From NCBI RefSeq assembly GCF_031082405.1, contig NZ_JAVHJU010000041.1, forward strand, positions 1 through 64,000: 64,000 nt of DNA, in the 5' to 3' direction. The DNA is from Amycolatopsis sp. A133 (GTDB taxonomy: Bacteria; Actinomycetota; Actinomycetes; Mycobacteriales; Pseudonocardiaceae). Position 1 is the stretch's first letter. Every line of letters begins with the position of its first letter. The position numbers and the translations under genes are program-made. Of the stretch, positions 33,951 through 42,777 are shown piece after piece. Under the pieces are notes generated by a model. That model was given only the letters and a program-made list of their open reading frames with translations. It ran no database searches and was not told the origin of the DNA.

Positions 33951-34666
33951 TCCTCATCCTCGGCGGAACCGGCGAAGCCCGGCAGCTCGCCGAAGAGCTC
34001 ACCACCCGCGATGTCCGCGTTGTCTCTTCGCTGGCGGGACGCGTCGAGCGGCCAAGGCTCCCGGTCGGCGAAGTACGCGTCGGCGGCTTCGGCGGCCCGG
34101 ACGGTCTCGCGCTATACCTGCGTGAAAACCGGATCGACGCCGTCGTGGACGCCACGCACCCCTTCGCCGAGCGCATCGGCGCGAACGCGGCGAAGGCGGC
34201 CGAGCTGACCAAAACGCCCCTCCTCCGGCTCGCGAGGCCGGGCTGGCGGCCGGGCCCCGAAGACGTCTGGCACTGGGCCGACGACCTCGCCGACGCCGCC
34301 CGGCAGCTCCCCGGCCTCGGCGAACGCGTGTTCCTCACCAGCGGCCGCCAGGGCCTCCCGGCCTTCGCGCACCTCGACGACCTGTGGTTCCTCATCCGCT
34401 GCGTCGACCCGCCCGGGCCGCCGCTGCCGCGGCACCACGAGCTGATCCTCGCCCGCGGGCCCTACGAGGTGGCCGCCGAGCGCGAGCTGCTGCGCCGGGT
34501 CGACGTCCTGGTCACCAAGGACTCCGGCGGTGCGCAGACCAGCGCGAAGCTGACGGCGGCCCGGGAACTCGGGAAGCCCGTCCTGGTGATCCGGCGCCCG
34601 TCCAGGCCGGGCACGCAGATCGCCGAAACCGTCCCCGAAGCCGTCGAATGGGTCCTGCACCGATGA
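33947..34666 (+). CDS. cobK: Precorrin-6A reductase
   Basis: The 239-residue protein starts ILILGGTGEARQLAEEL, the NADPH site of CobK/CbiJ, and has VVDATHPFAERI, FLTSGRQGLPAF, ILARGPYEVAAERELL and VTKDSGGAQTSAKL, all family blocks. It reduces precorrin-6A to 6B. GTG 33947 overlaps the preceding stop (GTGA), and its stop overlaps the bluB ATG (ATGA). Confidence 0.96.
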   Translation: MILILGGTGEARQLAEELTTRDVRVVSSLAGRVERPRLPVGEVRVGGFGGPDGLALYLRENRIDAVVDATHPFAERIGANAAKAAELTKTPLLRLARPGWRPGPEDVWHWADDLADAARQLPGLGERVFLTSGRQGLPAFAHLDDLWFLIRCVDPPGPPLPRHHELILARGPYEVAAERELLRRVDVLVTKDSGGAQTSAKLTAARELGKPVLVIRRPSRPGTQIAETVPEAVEWVLHR

Positions 34667-35322
34667 TCGAAGAGTTCTACGAGGTCCTGCGCAAGCGGCG
34701 GGACGTCCGCGGCGAGTTCACCGGTGAGCCGGTCCCCGAAGCCACGCTGACGCGGATCCTCGAGGCCGCGCACGCCGCGCCGAGCGTCGGGCTCACCCAG
34801 CCGTGGGACTTCGTGCTGGTCGACGACGTCGCGACGCGCGAAAAGTTCGCCAAGCACGTCCACGAGGAGCGGGAGGTCTTCGCCGGGCAGCTCGGCGAAG
34901 ACCGCGCGAGCACCTTCGCGAACATCAAGGTCGAGGGCATCCTCGAGGCGAGCCTCGGCATCGTCGTCACCTACGACCCGGCGCGCGGCGCGCCCGACGT
35001 GCTCGGCAGGCACGCCATCGCCGACGCCGGCCTGTACTCGGTGTGCCTGGCGATCCAAAACCTGTGGCTCGCCGCGACCGCCGAAGGCCTCGGCATCGGC
35101 TGGGTGAGCTTCTACCGCGAACCGTTCCTGAGCGAGCTGCTCGGCATCCCCGGCGGCATCCGGCCGGTCGCGTGGCTGTGCGCCGGCCCGGTGAGCCGGC
35201 TGGAAACCGTCCCGGACCTGGAACGCCACGGTTGGCGCAGCCGCCGTCCCCTGTCGGCGGCGGTACACCACGGACGGTTCACCCCGCGTGACCCGGGGGC
35301 TGCGTCAGCCGCCGGGGTCTGA
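34663..35322 (+). CDS. bluB: 5,6-Dimethylbenzimidazole synthase
   Basis: The 219-residue flavin-destructase-fold enzyme makes the lower ligand from FMN and oxygen. The N-terminal RRDVRGEF, AAPSVGLTQPWDF, VVTYDPARG, LGRHAIADAGLYSVCLAIQNLWLAA and GWVSFY blocks match BluB. It ends the rightward cobL-to-bluB unit. Together with cobT it indicates that the strain can make its own dimethylbenzimidazole, in line with the oxygen-dependent pathway here. Confidence 0.96.
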   Translation: MIEEFYEVLRKRRDVRGEFTGEPVPEATLTRILEAAHAAPSVGLTQPWDFVLVDDVATREKFAKHVHEEREVFAGQLGEDRASTFANIKVEGILEASLGIVVTYDPARGAPDVLGRHAIADAGLYSVCLAIQNLWLAATAEGLGIGWVSFYREPFLSELLGIPGGIRPVAWLCAGPVSRLETVPDLERHGWRSRRPLSAAVHHGRFTPRDPGAASAAGV

Positions 35323-35340
35323 CCCGTTAGCGTTGCGCCG

Positions 35341-38300
35341 ATGCGTCTGATTGCCGTAGCGCTGGGGCTGCTCTCGGCCTTGTGCGCGCTGGCTTTCCCG
35401 TTCCTGCCGGTGGTGCAGGACACAGCGGAGGTCGTCTGGCCCACCGGCAGCGACACCCGCTCCGTCAACGCGCCCTTGACCGGGTACTGGGCCCAGGACC
35501 TGCGCGTGGAGCTGCCGTGCGCGGCCATCCGCTCGGTGGACGCCCGCACGAACGGTCCCGGCCTGCTGTTCGCCACCGTGCCGGACGGCCGCACCGACCC
35601 GAAGTCCGGCAACGGCGTCGGCCTGCAGCTGCGCGTCGACAACGGCGTGCTGCTCGCCTCCAGCCAGGGCCAGCAGATCGCCCAGCAGCCGCTGCCCGCC
35701 GAAAAGTGCGACGTCGAGCTGGACGTCGACGCGACGCAGATGACCCTCGCCGTCACCGGGACGCCGGTGTTCCACGCCGAGGGCGACGTCCGGCCTCGCG
35801 TCGTCGGCATCTACTCCTCGATCAACTCGAGCAAGGACCCGATCGCCGGCCTGCACGTCTCGGTCGTGCCGGACACGCGGTACCAGACGTCGCCGACCGC
35901 GCTGAAGATCATCGTCGGCGTGCTCGCCGTGCTGTCGCTGATCGGCTGCATGATCGCGGTCTGGCGCCGCGACTCCGGGTTCGCCCGCCGCGCCCCGCGC
36001 TGGGCACCGGTCGGCTGGTGGCGGCTGACCCTGCGGGACACCACGGTGATCGCCGCGCTCGGCGCGTGGGTCTTCATCGGCCCGGTGACCTCGGACGACG
36101 GTTACATCCTCACGATGGCCCGGGTCACCGAGTCGACCGGCTACCTGACGAACTACCACCGCTGGTTCGGCGTCGCCGAGGCGCCGTTCGGCTGGTTCTA
36201 CCACCTCTTCGAGCTGATGACGCACGTCAGCACGGTGCCGCCGTGGATCCGGCTGCCGTCGTTCCTGCTCGGCGTGCTCAGCTGGCTGCTGATCAGCCGC
36301 GAGGTGATGCCGCGCCTCGGCACCCAGATCCGCACCAGCCGCCCGGCCAGCTGGGCCGCCGCGACGGTGTTCCTGATCTGGTGGATGCCCTACAACAACG
36401 GAGTCCGCCCGGAACCGGTGGCCGCGCTCGGCTCGCTGCTGGCGATCTGCGCGGTGGAGCGCGCGCTGGTGACGCGGCGGCTGCTGCCCCTGTGCCTCGG
36501 CCTGACCGCGGCCGGGTTCACCCTGGCCGCGACGCCGACCGGGCTGATCGCGGTGGCGCCGTTCCTGGTCGCCGCGCGCCCGCTGTTCAAGCTGATCCGC
36601 CAGCGCGCGAACGAGAACGGCTGGATCCCGGTGCTCGCCCCGATCGCCGCGGCCGGGCTGCTGGTGCTGGTCGTGGTGTTCGCCGACCAGACGTTCGCGA
36701 CCGTCCAGGAAGCGACCCGGATCCGGACGCAGGTGGGCCCGAACCTGTCGTGGTTCCAGGAGCTCGCGCGCTACCAGCTGCTGTTCGAGAGCCTGCCGGA
36801 CGGCTCGGCGCCGCGCCGGTTCCCGGTGCTGCTGGTGCTGCTGTGCACCGGCACCTGCCTGGTGATGCTGCTGCGCCGCGGCCGCATCCCCGGCGCGTCG
36901 CTCGGCCCGGCGCGCCGTCTGATCGGCACGACGGCGGTGTTCTTCCTGCTGCTGGCCCTGACGCCGACGAAGTGGACGCACCACTTCGGCGCGTTCGCCG
37001 CGGTCGGGGCGTCGATGGCGGCGCTGACCGCGCTGGCGACCAGCTCGACGGTGCTGCGGTCCAAACGCAACCGCGCCGCGTTCCTCGCCGGGCTGCTGGT
37101 CGTCGCGGCTCTGGCCGCGACCGGCCCGAACACCTACTGGTTCGTCTCGCGCCTCGGCGTCCAGTGGACGAACGTGGCGCCGTCGATCGGCGGCATCGGC
37201 CTGTCCACCATCCTGCTGGTCGCGGCCGGGATCGCCGGGGTGTACGCGTTCGTCGAGAACGTCCGCGCGCACCGGCCGGGCCTGCCGGACCAGCCGCAGG
37301 AAGGCCGGCTGCGCGCGCTGCGGCTCGGGTCGCTGTCGCTGGTGGTGGTGTGCGGCCTGGTGGCGGCGGGCGAGTTCGTCACGATGGCGTGGGCGATCCA
37401 CAACCAGTCGGGCAGCTACAGCCTGGGCGCAGCGAACATCGGGCACCTGTTCGGCAAGAGCTGCAACCTCTCCGACCACGTGATGGTGGAGCGCGACGCG
37501 GCGACGAGCATCCTGCACCCGCAGTCCGAGCAGCGGACCGTCGCGGAGAAGCCCAAGGCACCCGAGTCGCCGCTGCCGAACCCCGACCAGGACAACGGCC
37601 GCGTCCAGACCGGCTTCCACACCCGCCCGGTCGACGACAAGGACCCGCTGGCCGAGCCGCCGCACGGGTTCACCCCGGATAGGGTGCCGATGTGGTCGAG
37701 CTTCCTCGACCCCGAGACGCGCGCCGGCCGGTTGCGCAGCGACTGGTACGCGCTGACGGAGAAGCCCGCGGACGGCCAGATCGTGGTCGCCACGGCGGGC
37801 GCGGCCCGGAGGCCGACATCGGTCAGCCTCGACTACGGCGTCAACAGCCCCGACGGCGTGAAGGTCCTCCGCAGCCAGTTCATGCTCCCCCCGGGCGCGG
37901 GCACCAACGGCTGGAACGACACCCGCATCAACCTGCGCGACCTCCCGCCGGAGACGAACGCGGTCCGCATCAACATCGTCGACAACGACCTCACCGAGGA
38001 CGGCTGGATCGCGGCATCGGCCCCCCGCGTCCCGACGTTCACGACGTTGACCGACCGCATCGGCTCAAAGCCGGTGTACCTCGACTGGCCGGCGTCGTTC
38101 GTGTACCCGTGCGTCCAGCCGGTGACGTCCCACGACGGGATCTCCCAGGTCCCGGACTACCGCATCACCGCGGGCGGCCTGGCCGACGAGGCCCAGTGGG
38201 CGTCCTCGACCAACGGCGGGCCGATCGGCTGGCTGGAGGAGCTGGCCGAGGAGCCGGAGGTGCCGAGTTACCTGATCGGCCAGCCGAGCCAGTCGTGGGG

Positions 38301-38433
38301 CCAGCTGCTGCAGATCGAGCCGTTCACCGAAGGCATCGCCCCGACGGTGATCCACGGGGAGAAGACGGTGCCGGGCTGGTGGTCCCCGGGACCGGGACCG
38401 CGGCAGCCGAACGGCAAGGACCCCACCCGCTAG
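35341..38433 (+). CDS. Arabinosyltransferase of the EmbA/EmbB/EmbC family
   Basis: The 1030-residue polytopic protein has a signal-anchor start, an exported N-terminal domain (PLTGYWAQDLRVELPCAAI), about 13 hydrophobic helices, the GT-C catalytic loop with SDDGYIL (Asp252-Asp253), and a C-terminal carbohydrate-binding domain (SLDYGVNSPDGVKVLR, TEDGWIAASAPRVP). Emb proteins use decaprenyl-phosphate arabinose to build cell-wall arabinan, in line with a type IV (arabinose/galactose) wall. It is only 18 bp after bluB but has no cobalamin role. A large palindrome follows its stop. Confidence 0.95.
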   Translation: MRLIAVALGLLSALCALAFPFLPVVQDTAEVVWPTGSDTRSVNAPLTGYWAQDLRVELPCAAIRSVDARTNGPGLLFATVPDGRTDPKSGNGVGLQLRVDNGVLLASSQGQQIAQQPLPAEKCDVELDVDATQMTLAVTGTPVFHAEGDVRPRVVGIYSSINSSKDPIAGLHVSVVPDTRYQTSPTALKIIVGVLAVLSLIGCMIAVWRRDSGFARRAPRWAPVGWWRLTLRDTTVIAALGAWVFIGPVTSDDGYILTMARVTESTGYLTNYHRWFGVAEAPFGWFYHLFELMTHVSTVPPWIRLPSFLLGVLSWLLISREVMPRLGTQIRTSRPASWAAATVFLIWWMPYNNGVRPEPVAALGSLLAICAVERALVTRRLLPLCLGLTAAGFTLAATPTGLIAVAPFLVAARPLFKLIRQRANENGWIPVLAPIAAAGLLVLVVVFADQTFATVQEATRIRTQVGPNLSWFQELARYQLLFESLPDGSAPRRFPVLLVLLCTGTCLVMLLRRGRIPGASLGPARRLIGTTAVFFLLLALTPTKWTHHFGAFAAVGASMAALTALATSSTVLRSKRNRAAFLAGLLVVAALAATGPNTYWFVSRLGVQWTNVAPSIGGIGLSTILLVAAGIAGVYAFVENVRAHRPGLPDQPQEGRLRALRLGSLSLVVVCGLVAAGEFVTMAWAIHNQSGSYSLGAANIGHLFGKSCNLSDHVMVERDAATSILHPQSEQRTVAEKPKAPESPLPNPDQDNGRVQTGFHTRPVDDKDPLAEPPHGFTPDRVPMWSSFLDPETRAGRLRSDWYALTEKPADGQIVVATAGAARRPTSVSLDYGVNSPDGVKVLRSQFMLPPGAGTNGWNDTRINLRDLPPETNAVRINIVDNDLTEDGWIAASAPRVPTFTTLTDRIGSKPVYLDWPASFVYPCVQPVTSHDGISQVPDYRITAGGLADEAQWASSTNGGPIGWLEELAEEPEVPSYLIGQPSQSWGQLLQIEPFTEGIAPTVIHGEKTVPGWWSPGPGPRQPNGKDPTR

Positions 38434-38439
38434 CCCCAA

Positions 38440-38524
38440 GCGCCCCAATGTGGCGTTGGTTGCGTCTGACGCACCCAATGTGGCGTTCGGTGCGTCTGAC
38501 GCACCGAACGCCACATTGGGGCGC
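38440..38524. terminator. Large nested palindrome between the arabinosyltransferase gene and cobIJ
   Basis: 38474-38496 and 38498-38520 are perfect 23-bp complements around one central base. An outer 18-bp arm (GCGCCCCAATGTGGCGTT, 38440-38457) also pairs perfectly with 38507-38524. The unit CCCAATGTGGCGTT is thus present as two direct copies and one inverted copy, with TGCGTCTGACGCA between. It separates two convergent genes, so a two-way terminator is likely. Confidence 0.85.
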
Positions 38525-40011
38525 TAGTAACTCCGGGGCGTCCAGACGAGGCCGTTGTCGACCCGGGTCTTCGACGAGCCGATGATCAGCAGGCACCGCA
38601 TGTCCACAGTAGACGGGTTCAGCTCCCCCAGCGTCGTGACCCGGATGTCCTCCTCCGGCCCGCCGACGTCCCGGGCCACCACCACCGGGGTGTCCACAGA
38701 ACGGTGGCGGAGCAAGACCGCGCGGGCGTCTGCCAGCTGAGTCGTCCGGGAGCGGGAAGCCGGGTTGTACAGCGCCAGCACCAGATCCGCCGCTCCCGCC
38801 GCCTCCAGGCGCTTCTCGATGATCTCCCACGGCTTCAGCCGATCGGACAGCGACAGCACGCAGTAATCGTGCCCCAGCGGCGCTCCCACCCGCGAAGCCG
38901 CCGCCTGGGCGGCGGTCACCCCGGGCACGATCCGGACCCGGACACCTGCGCCGTGACCGGCGGCGACCTGCTCCAGCACCGCCGACGCCATCGCGAACAC
39001 CCCCGGGTCGCCCGAGGACACCACCGCGACCCGGGAGCCGGATGCAGCCAAGGACAACGCCTCGCGCGCCCGGTCCGCCTCGACGCGGTTGCCGGACGCG
39101 TGCCGCTGCTGGCCCGCCTTCTGGGGCACCCGCGCGACATACGGCCCGTACCCGACGATGTGCTCCGCCGCGTCAAGCTCCGAAGCGGCTTCGGGCGTCA
39201 GCCACTCGGGACCGGCCGGACCGAGACCCACGACGACGACCTCACCGGCCGAAGGCGCGGCAGCAGGAGGAGAAGCCGGCGAAACCCGAGACGCATAAGC
39301 CGGCGAAGGCAGCAAAGCCAGCGAGAAATACGGGACAGTGGAGGGATCGACCGAAGCCAGCGGCTCGACCCGCTGCTGTCCCCACGTCGCCCGCTCGACG
39401 TAGACAGCTTCGTCCAGCTTGCCCGCCTCCGCGAACGCCTCCCGCACCGACGAAAACGTCCGCCCCAGCTTCAGCACCGCCGCCGCGTCGGTGTCCGCGA
39501 GGCGCCGCGCCAGTTCCGGGGCCGGGAGCGTGCCCGGGAGCACCGTCAGCACCTCGTCGCGCTGGACCAGCGGGCGGCCGAAGACCGCTGCCGCCGCGCT
39601 CACCGAGGTCACCCCCGGCACGACCACGGCCGGGAACCGGCCCGAAAGGCGCTCGTGCATGTACATGTACGAGCCGTAGAAGAACGGGTCGCCCTCGCAG
39701 AGCAGGACGACGTCGCGGCCCGCGTCGAGGTGCTCGGCCAGCCGCTTCGCGCTCAGCTCGTAGAAGTCGGCGATCGCGCCCTCGTACCCGCCCGGGTGGT
39801 CGGTCGTCTCCGTGGTGACCGGGTAGACGAGCTTCTCCTCGATCTGCCCCTCGCGCAGGTACGGCTCGGCGACCGACCGCGCGATGCTCCGGCCGTGCCG
39901 CGCGCAGTGGTACGCGATCACCGACGCTTCCGAAATCAGCCGGGCCGCCTTGACCGTCATCAGTTCCGGGTCGCCCGGGCCGAGCCCGACGCCGTACAGC
40001 GTGCCGGTCAT
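38524..40011 (-). CDS. cobIJ: Fused precorrin-2 C20-methyltransferase / precorrin-3B C17-methyltransferase
   Basis: The 495-residue protein is two tetrapyrrole methylases in a row. Residues 1 to ~240 are CobI-like (LYGVGLGPGDPELMTVKAARLI, LLCEGDPFFYGSYMYMHERL, VVPGVTSVSAAAA). After an Ala/Pro linker the CobJ part starts near EVVVVGLGPAGPEWLTPEA, with SSGDPGVFAMASAVLE, SLSDRLKPWEIIEKRLEAA and LALYNPASRSR. Such fusions are known in actinobacteria. The ATG at 40011 overlaps the cobH stop (ATGA). Its own stop touches the palindrome. Confidence 0.96.
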   Translation of the reverse strand: MTGTLYGVGLGPGDPELMTVKAARLISEASVIAYHCARHGRSIARSVAEPYLREGQIEEKLVYPVTTETTDHPGGYEGAIADFYELSAKRLAEHLDAGRDVVLLCEGDPFFYGSYMYMHERLSGRFPAVVVPGVTSVSAAAAVFGRPLVQRDEVLTVLPGTLPAPELARRLADTDAAAVLKLGRTFSSVREAFAEAGKLDEAVYVERATWGQQRVEPLASVDPSTVPYFSLALLPSPAYASRVSPASPPAAAPSAGEVVVVGLGPAGPEWLTPEAASELDAAEHIVGYGPYVARVPQKAGQQRHASGNRVEADRAREALSLAASGSRVAVVSSGDPGVFAMASAVLEQVAAGHGAGVRVRIVPGVTAAQAAASRVGAPLGHDYCVLSLSDRLKPWEIIEKRLEAAGAADLVLALYNPASRSRTTQLADARAVLLRHRSVDTPVVVARDVGGPEEDIRVTTLGELNPSTVDMRCLLIIGSSKTRVDNGLVWTPRSY

Positions 40012-40631
40012 TCTTCCGCGCTCGCGAGTGCGTTGATCGCCGCGACGGCCATCGCGCTGCCGCCGCGACGGCCGTGCACCACCAGGTACGGTGCCGGGGC
40101 CCGCTTCACCAGCTCCACTTTGGACTCCACCGCGCCGACGAACCCGACCGGGACGCCGATGATCGCCGCGGGCGCGCCGACGCCTTCGTCGAGGATCTCC
40201 AGCAGGCGGAACAACGCGGTCGGTGCGTTCCCGATCGCCACGACCGAACCAGGCAGCTTGTCGCGCCAGAGTTCCAGGGCCGCCGCCGAGCGCGTGGTGC
40301 CCATCCGCTCGGCCAGACCGGGCACCGAAGGATCCGACAACGTGCAGAGAACTTCGTTGTCCGCGGGCAGGCGACGGCGGGTGACCCCGCTGGCGATCAT
40401 CTGCGCGTCGCACAGGATCGGGGCGCCGGCTTCCAGCGCCGCGCGGCCGGACTCGACGACGTCGAGCGTGTAGCGCAGGTCGTCGACCAGATCGACCATG
40501 CCGCAGGCGTGGATCATCCGGACCGCCGGCCCGGCCACGTCGCCGGGCAGGATCGCCAGGTCCGCCTCCTCGCGGATCGTGGCGAACGAGTGCCGGTAGA
40601 TCTCGGCACCGTCCCGCAGGTAGTCGATCAC
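40008..40631 (-). CDS. cobH: Precorrin-8X methylmutase
   Basis: The 207-residue protein has IYRHSFATIREEADL, with the catalytic His of the methylmutase, RMIHACGMVDL, ILCDAQMIASGVTRRRLP, VVAIGNAPTALFRLLEIL and IIGVPVGFVGAVESK. It moves a methyl from C11 to C12 to form hydrogenobyrinic acid. GTG 40631 overlaps the cobG stop (GTGA) and its stop overlaps the cobIJ start, so cobG-cobH-cobIJ is one tightly coupled leftward unit. Confidence 0.97.
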   Translation of the reverse strand: MIDYLRDGAEIYRHSFATIREEADLAILPGDVAGPAVRMIHACGMVDLVDDLRYTLDVVESGRAALEAGAPILCDAQMIASGVTRRRLPADNEVLCTLSDPSVPGLAERMGTTRSAAALELWRDKLPGSVVAIGNAPTALFRLLEILDEGVGAPAAIIGVPVGFVGAVESKVELVKRAPAPYLVVHGRRGGSAMAVAAINALASAEE

Positions 40632-41701
40632 AGATTCCCTTCCATCTCGTCGAGCGGCACCCACCGGCCGTCGATGCGGTAGCCCCCCGCTTCGGCGACC
40701 ACGTCCACATGGGACTGCGACGGCTTCCCGCACCGCCGTTCGCAGCCCGAGAAGTGCGCGCGCAGGCCGGGCCGGAACACCGCGTCGGCCCGGACGTCGG
40801 CGCGCGACTTCGCGCAGCCCGGACGGCCGATGCACGCGCTGGTCCCCAGGGCCGTCGCACCGAAACCCAGCCGGTCGAAGACGTCGGCGGGCACGTCCGG
40901 CAGCACCACGGACTTCCACGGCGTGACCAGGGCCGGGCCGAACTCCGCCAAGGCACGCGCCTGCGTCGCGGACAGCTGCCCGAAGCGCGGGACGACCCCG
41001 GCCGCGAAGCCGCCGTCCCGCTCGATCAGCCCCGCCGGGACCGCGAACGCGCCCCGCGGCACCGGCGTCCCGCGCCAGGCCGGGTCGTCGAGTTCGGCGA
41101 CGCGCCAGGCGGCCCCGCGGACGCGGCCGAACTCCAGCGCGACCTCGACCAGCGCCGCGACGGCGTCGGCGCGCGCCACCCGGCGTCCGGTGTCGCCGCC
41201 CGCGAGCAGCAGCGTCCCGGTGCCGGCGTCCAGCGCCCGCCAGCAGACGTCGGGGCCCTCGCCGGCGACGTCCCCGCGGCCGTCGTCGAAGGCGAAGAGG
41301 AACCGCCCGGGCAGCGACGCCAGTTCCGGCGTCGCACACAGCGCCAGATCGAGCGAAGCCGCCAGGCCGCGGACGTCGGCGAGGCCGCCGCGCAGCCCGC
41401 TCAGCGGCGACGCGAGAACGTTGCGGACCCGCTCGTGCGACGGCGACGGCAGCAGGCCGGCGTCGGTCAGCCGGGCCGCCAGGCCGGGCCGGCTGACGCC
41501 GCGCAGCTGGACGTTGCCGCGCGAAGTGAGGTGGAGGTCGCCGTCGCCGCACGCTTCGGCGCAGTCGGCGAGCGCGCGCAGCTGCGCTGCGGAAATCGTG
41601 CCGCCGGGCAGCCGCACGCGGGCCAACGGTCCGTCGGCGGCGTCGTGGGGTGCGAAAACACCAGGGCATGCGTCGGCTCGCACACGTGCTGGGGTCGGCA
41701 T
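40628..41701 (-). CDS. cobG: Precorrin-3B synthase (CobG), oxygen-dependent
   Basis: The 357-residue protein has the nitrite/sulfite reductase-like ferredoxin half-domains: PLARVRLPGGTISAAQLRALAD and LHLTSRGNVQLRGV, then the 4Fe-4S cysteines in SACIGRPGCAKSR and FSGCERRCGKP. CobG hydroxylates precorrin-3A with oxygen to permit ring contraction, which marks the pathway as aerobic. The ATG at 41701 (MPTPARVRADACPGVF) is preferred over a frame extending to 41767. It diverges from the ABC transporter genes. Confidence 0.94.
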   Translation of the reverse strand: MPTPARVRADACPGVFAPHDAADGPLARVRLPGGTISAAQLRALADCAEACGDGDLHLTSRGNVQLRGVSRPGLAARLTDAGLLPSPSHERVRNVLASPLSGLRGGLADVRGLAASLDLALCATPELASLPGRFLFAFDDGRGDVAGEGPDVCWRALDAGTGTLLLAGGDTGRRVARADAVAALVEVALEFGRVRGAAWRVAELDDPAWRGTPVPRGAFAVPAGLIERDGGFAAGVVPRFGQLSATQARALAEFGPALVTPWKSVVLPDVPADVFDRLGFGATALGTSACIGRPGCAKSRADVRADAVFRPGLRAHFSGCERRCGKPSQSHVDVVAEAGGYRIDGRWVPLDEMEGNL

Positions 41702-41795
41702 GGGGTCACTGTAGCTGGCGGATCTGCGGCCCCGGGCGAGCCGAACGCGGGCGGTGTTCCAGCTCACGCCACCTCTCGGGGCAGCAGAAGTCTCA

Positions 41796-41823
41796 TCGAA
41801 TGTAGTAGGTGTGCTACATTCGA
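41796..41823. promoter_or_regulatory. Perfect 10-bp inverted repeat overlapping the probable ABC-operon promoter
   Basis: TCGAATGTAG (41796-41805) and CTACATTCGA (41814-41823) are exact complements with an 8-bp spacer. TACATT at 41815-41820 could be the -10 box of the rightward ABC genes, so a bound repressor would block it. The XRE-type protein encoded at the end of the same operon is the obvious candidate; autoregulation is inferred. Confidence 0.65.
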
Positions 41824-41850
41824 TCGCATCAGTCAGATGGGGGTGACCGG

Positions 41851-42777
41851 GTGAGAAATCCAGCGGATCCCGTCGTCCGCGTGCGCGGGCTGCGGATGCG
41901 GTACGGCGCGAACGACGTGCTCCACGGCGTCGATTTCGAGGCGCACCGGGGCGAGGTCGTCTGCCTGCTGGGGCCGAACGGCGCGGGCAAGACGACGACG
42001 ATCGAAATCCTCGAGGGCTTCCGCATGCGGTCGGCCGGCGAGGCGAGCGTGCTGGGCGTCGACCCGGCCCACGGCGGGGAAGACTGGCGCGCGCGGCTGG
42101 GAGTCGTGCTCCAGTCCTGGCGCGACCACGGGAAGTGGCGCGTCCGCGAGCTCCTCGCGCACCTCGGCCGGTACTACGCGCCGTACTCGACGGCGTCGCG
42201 CCCGCGGCCGTGGGACGCCGACGAGCTGATCGCGACGGTCGGGCTCAGCGAGCACGCGCACAAGAAGCTCAAGCAGCTCTCCGGCGGCCAGCGGCGGCGG
42301 CTCGACGTCGCCATCGGCATCGTCGGGCGTCCCGAGCTGCTGTTCCTCGACGAGCCGACCGCGGGCTTCGACCCGGAGGCGCGGCGGGAGTTCCACGACC
42401 TGGTGCACCGGCTGTCCGACGAGCTGGACACGACGATCCTGCTGACCACGCACGACCTCGACGAGGCCGAGAAGCTGGCCGACCGGATCCTGATCCTCAA
42501 CGGCGGCCGGATCATCGCCGACGGCTCGGCCGACGCGCTGAGCAGGCAGATCTCCGGCGAGGCCGAGGTCCGCTGGAGCGTCGACGGCCAGCGCTTCGTG
42601 CACCTGACGACCGAAGCGACGAAATACGTCCACGACCTGTTCAAGCAGCACGGCGAGGCCGTCGAGGACCTCGAGGTCCGGCGGGCGTCGCTGGAGGACA
42701 CCTACATGACGCTGGTCCACCGCGCCGAGGCCGGCGGCGAGACGGAGCTCGGGCTCCAGGAAGCGGGGGCACGATGA
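41851..42777 (+). CDS. ABC transporter ATP-binding protein (ABC-2 exporter type)
   Basis: The 308-residue ATPase has Walker A GPNGAGKTT, signature LSGGQRRRLDVAIG, Walker B LLFLDEPTAGFDPEARR and the switch His in LLTTHDLDEAEKLADRI. It belongs to the drug/antibiotic-exporter-like group and ends with the small C-terminal domain seen in that group. GTG 41851 is the start. The stop overlaps the permease ATG (ATGA). The cargo is unknown; the location between cobalamin genes does not by itself imply a role with B12. Confidence 0.94.
   Translation: MRNPADPVVRVRGLRMRYGANDVLHGVDFEAHRGEVVCLLGPNGAGKTTTIEILEGFRMRSAGEASVLGVDPAHGGEDWRARLGVVLQSWRDHGKWRVRELLAHLGRYYAPYSTASRPRPWDADELIATVGLSEHAHKKLKQLSGGQRRRLDVAIGIVGRPELLFLDEPTAGFDPEARREFHDLVHRLSDELDTTILLTTHDLDEAEKLADRILILNGGRIIADGSADALSRQISGEAEVRWSVDGQRFVHLTTEATKYVHDLFKQHGEAVEDLEVRRASLEDTYMTLVHRAEAGGETELGLQEAGAR

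Noticed and set aside
35305..37665. 786-codon leftward frame opposite the arabinosyltransferase gene
   Set aside because: It is a low-complexity Arg/Gln/His antisense frame; the Emb gene on the other strand is unambiguous.
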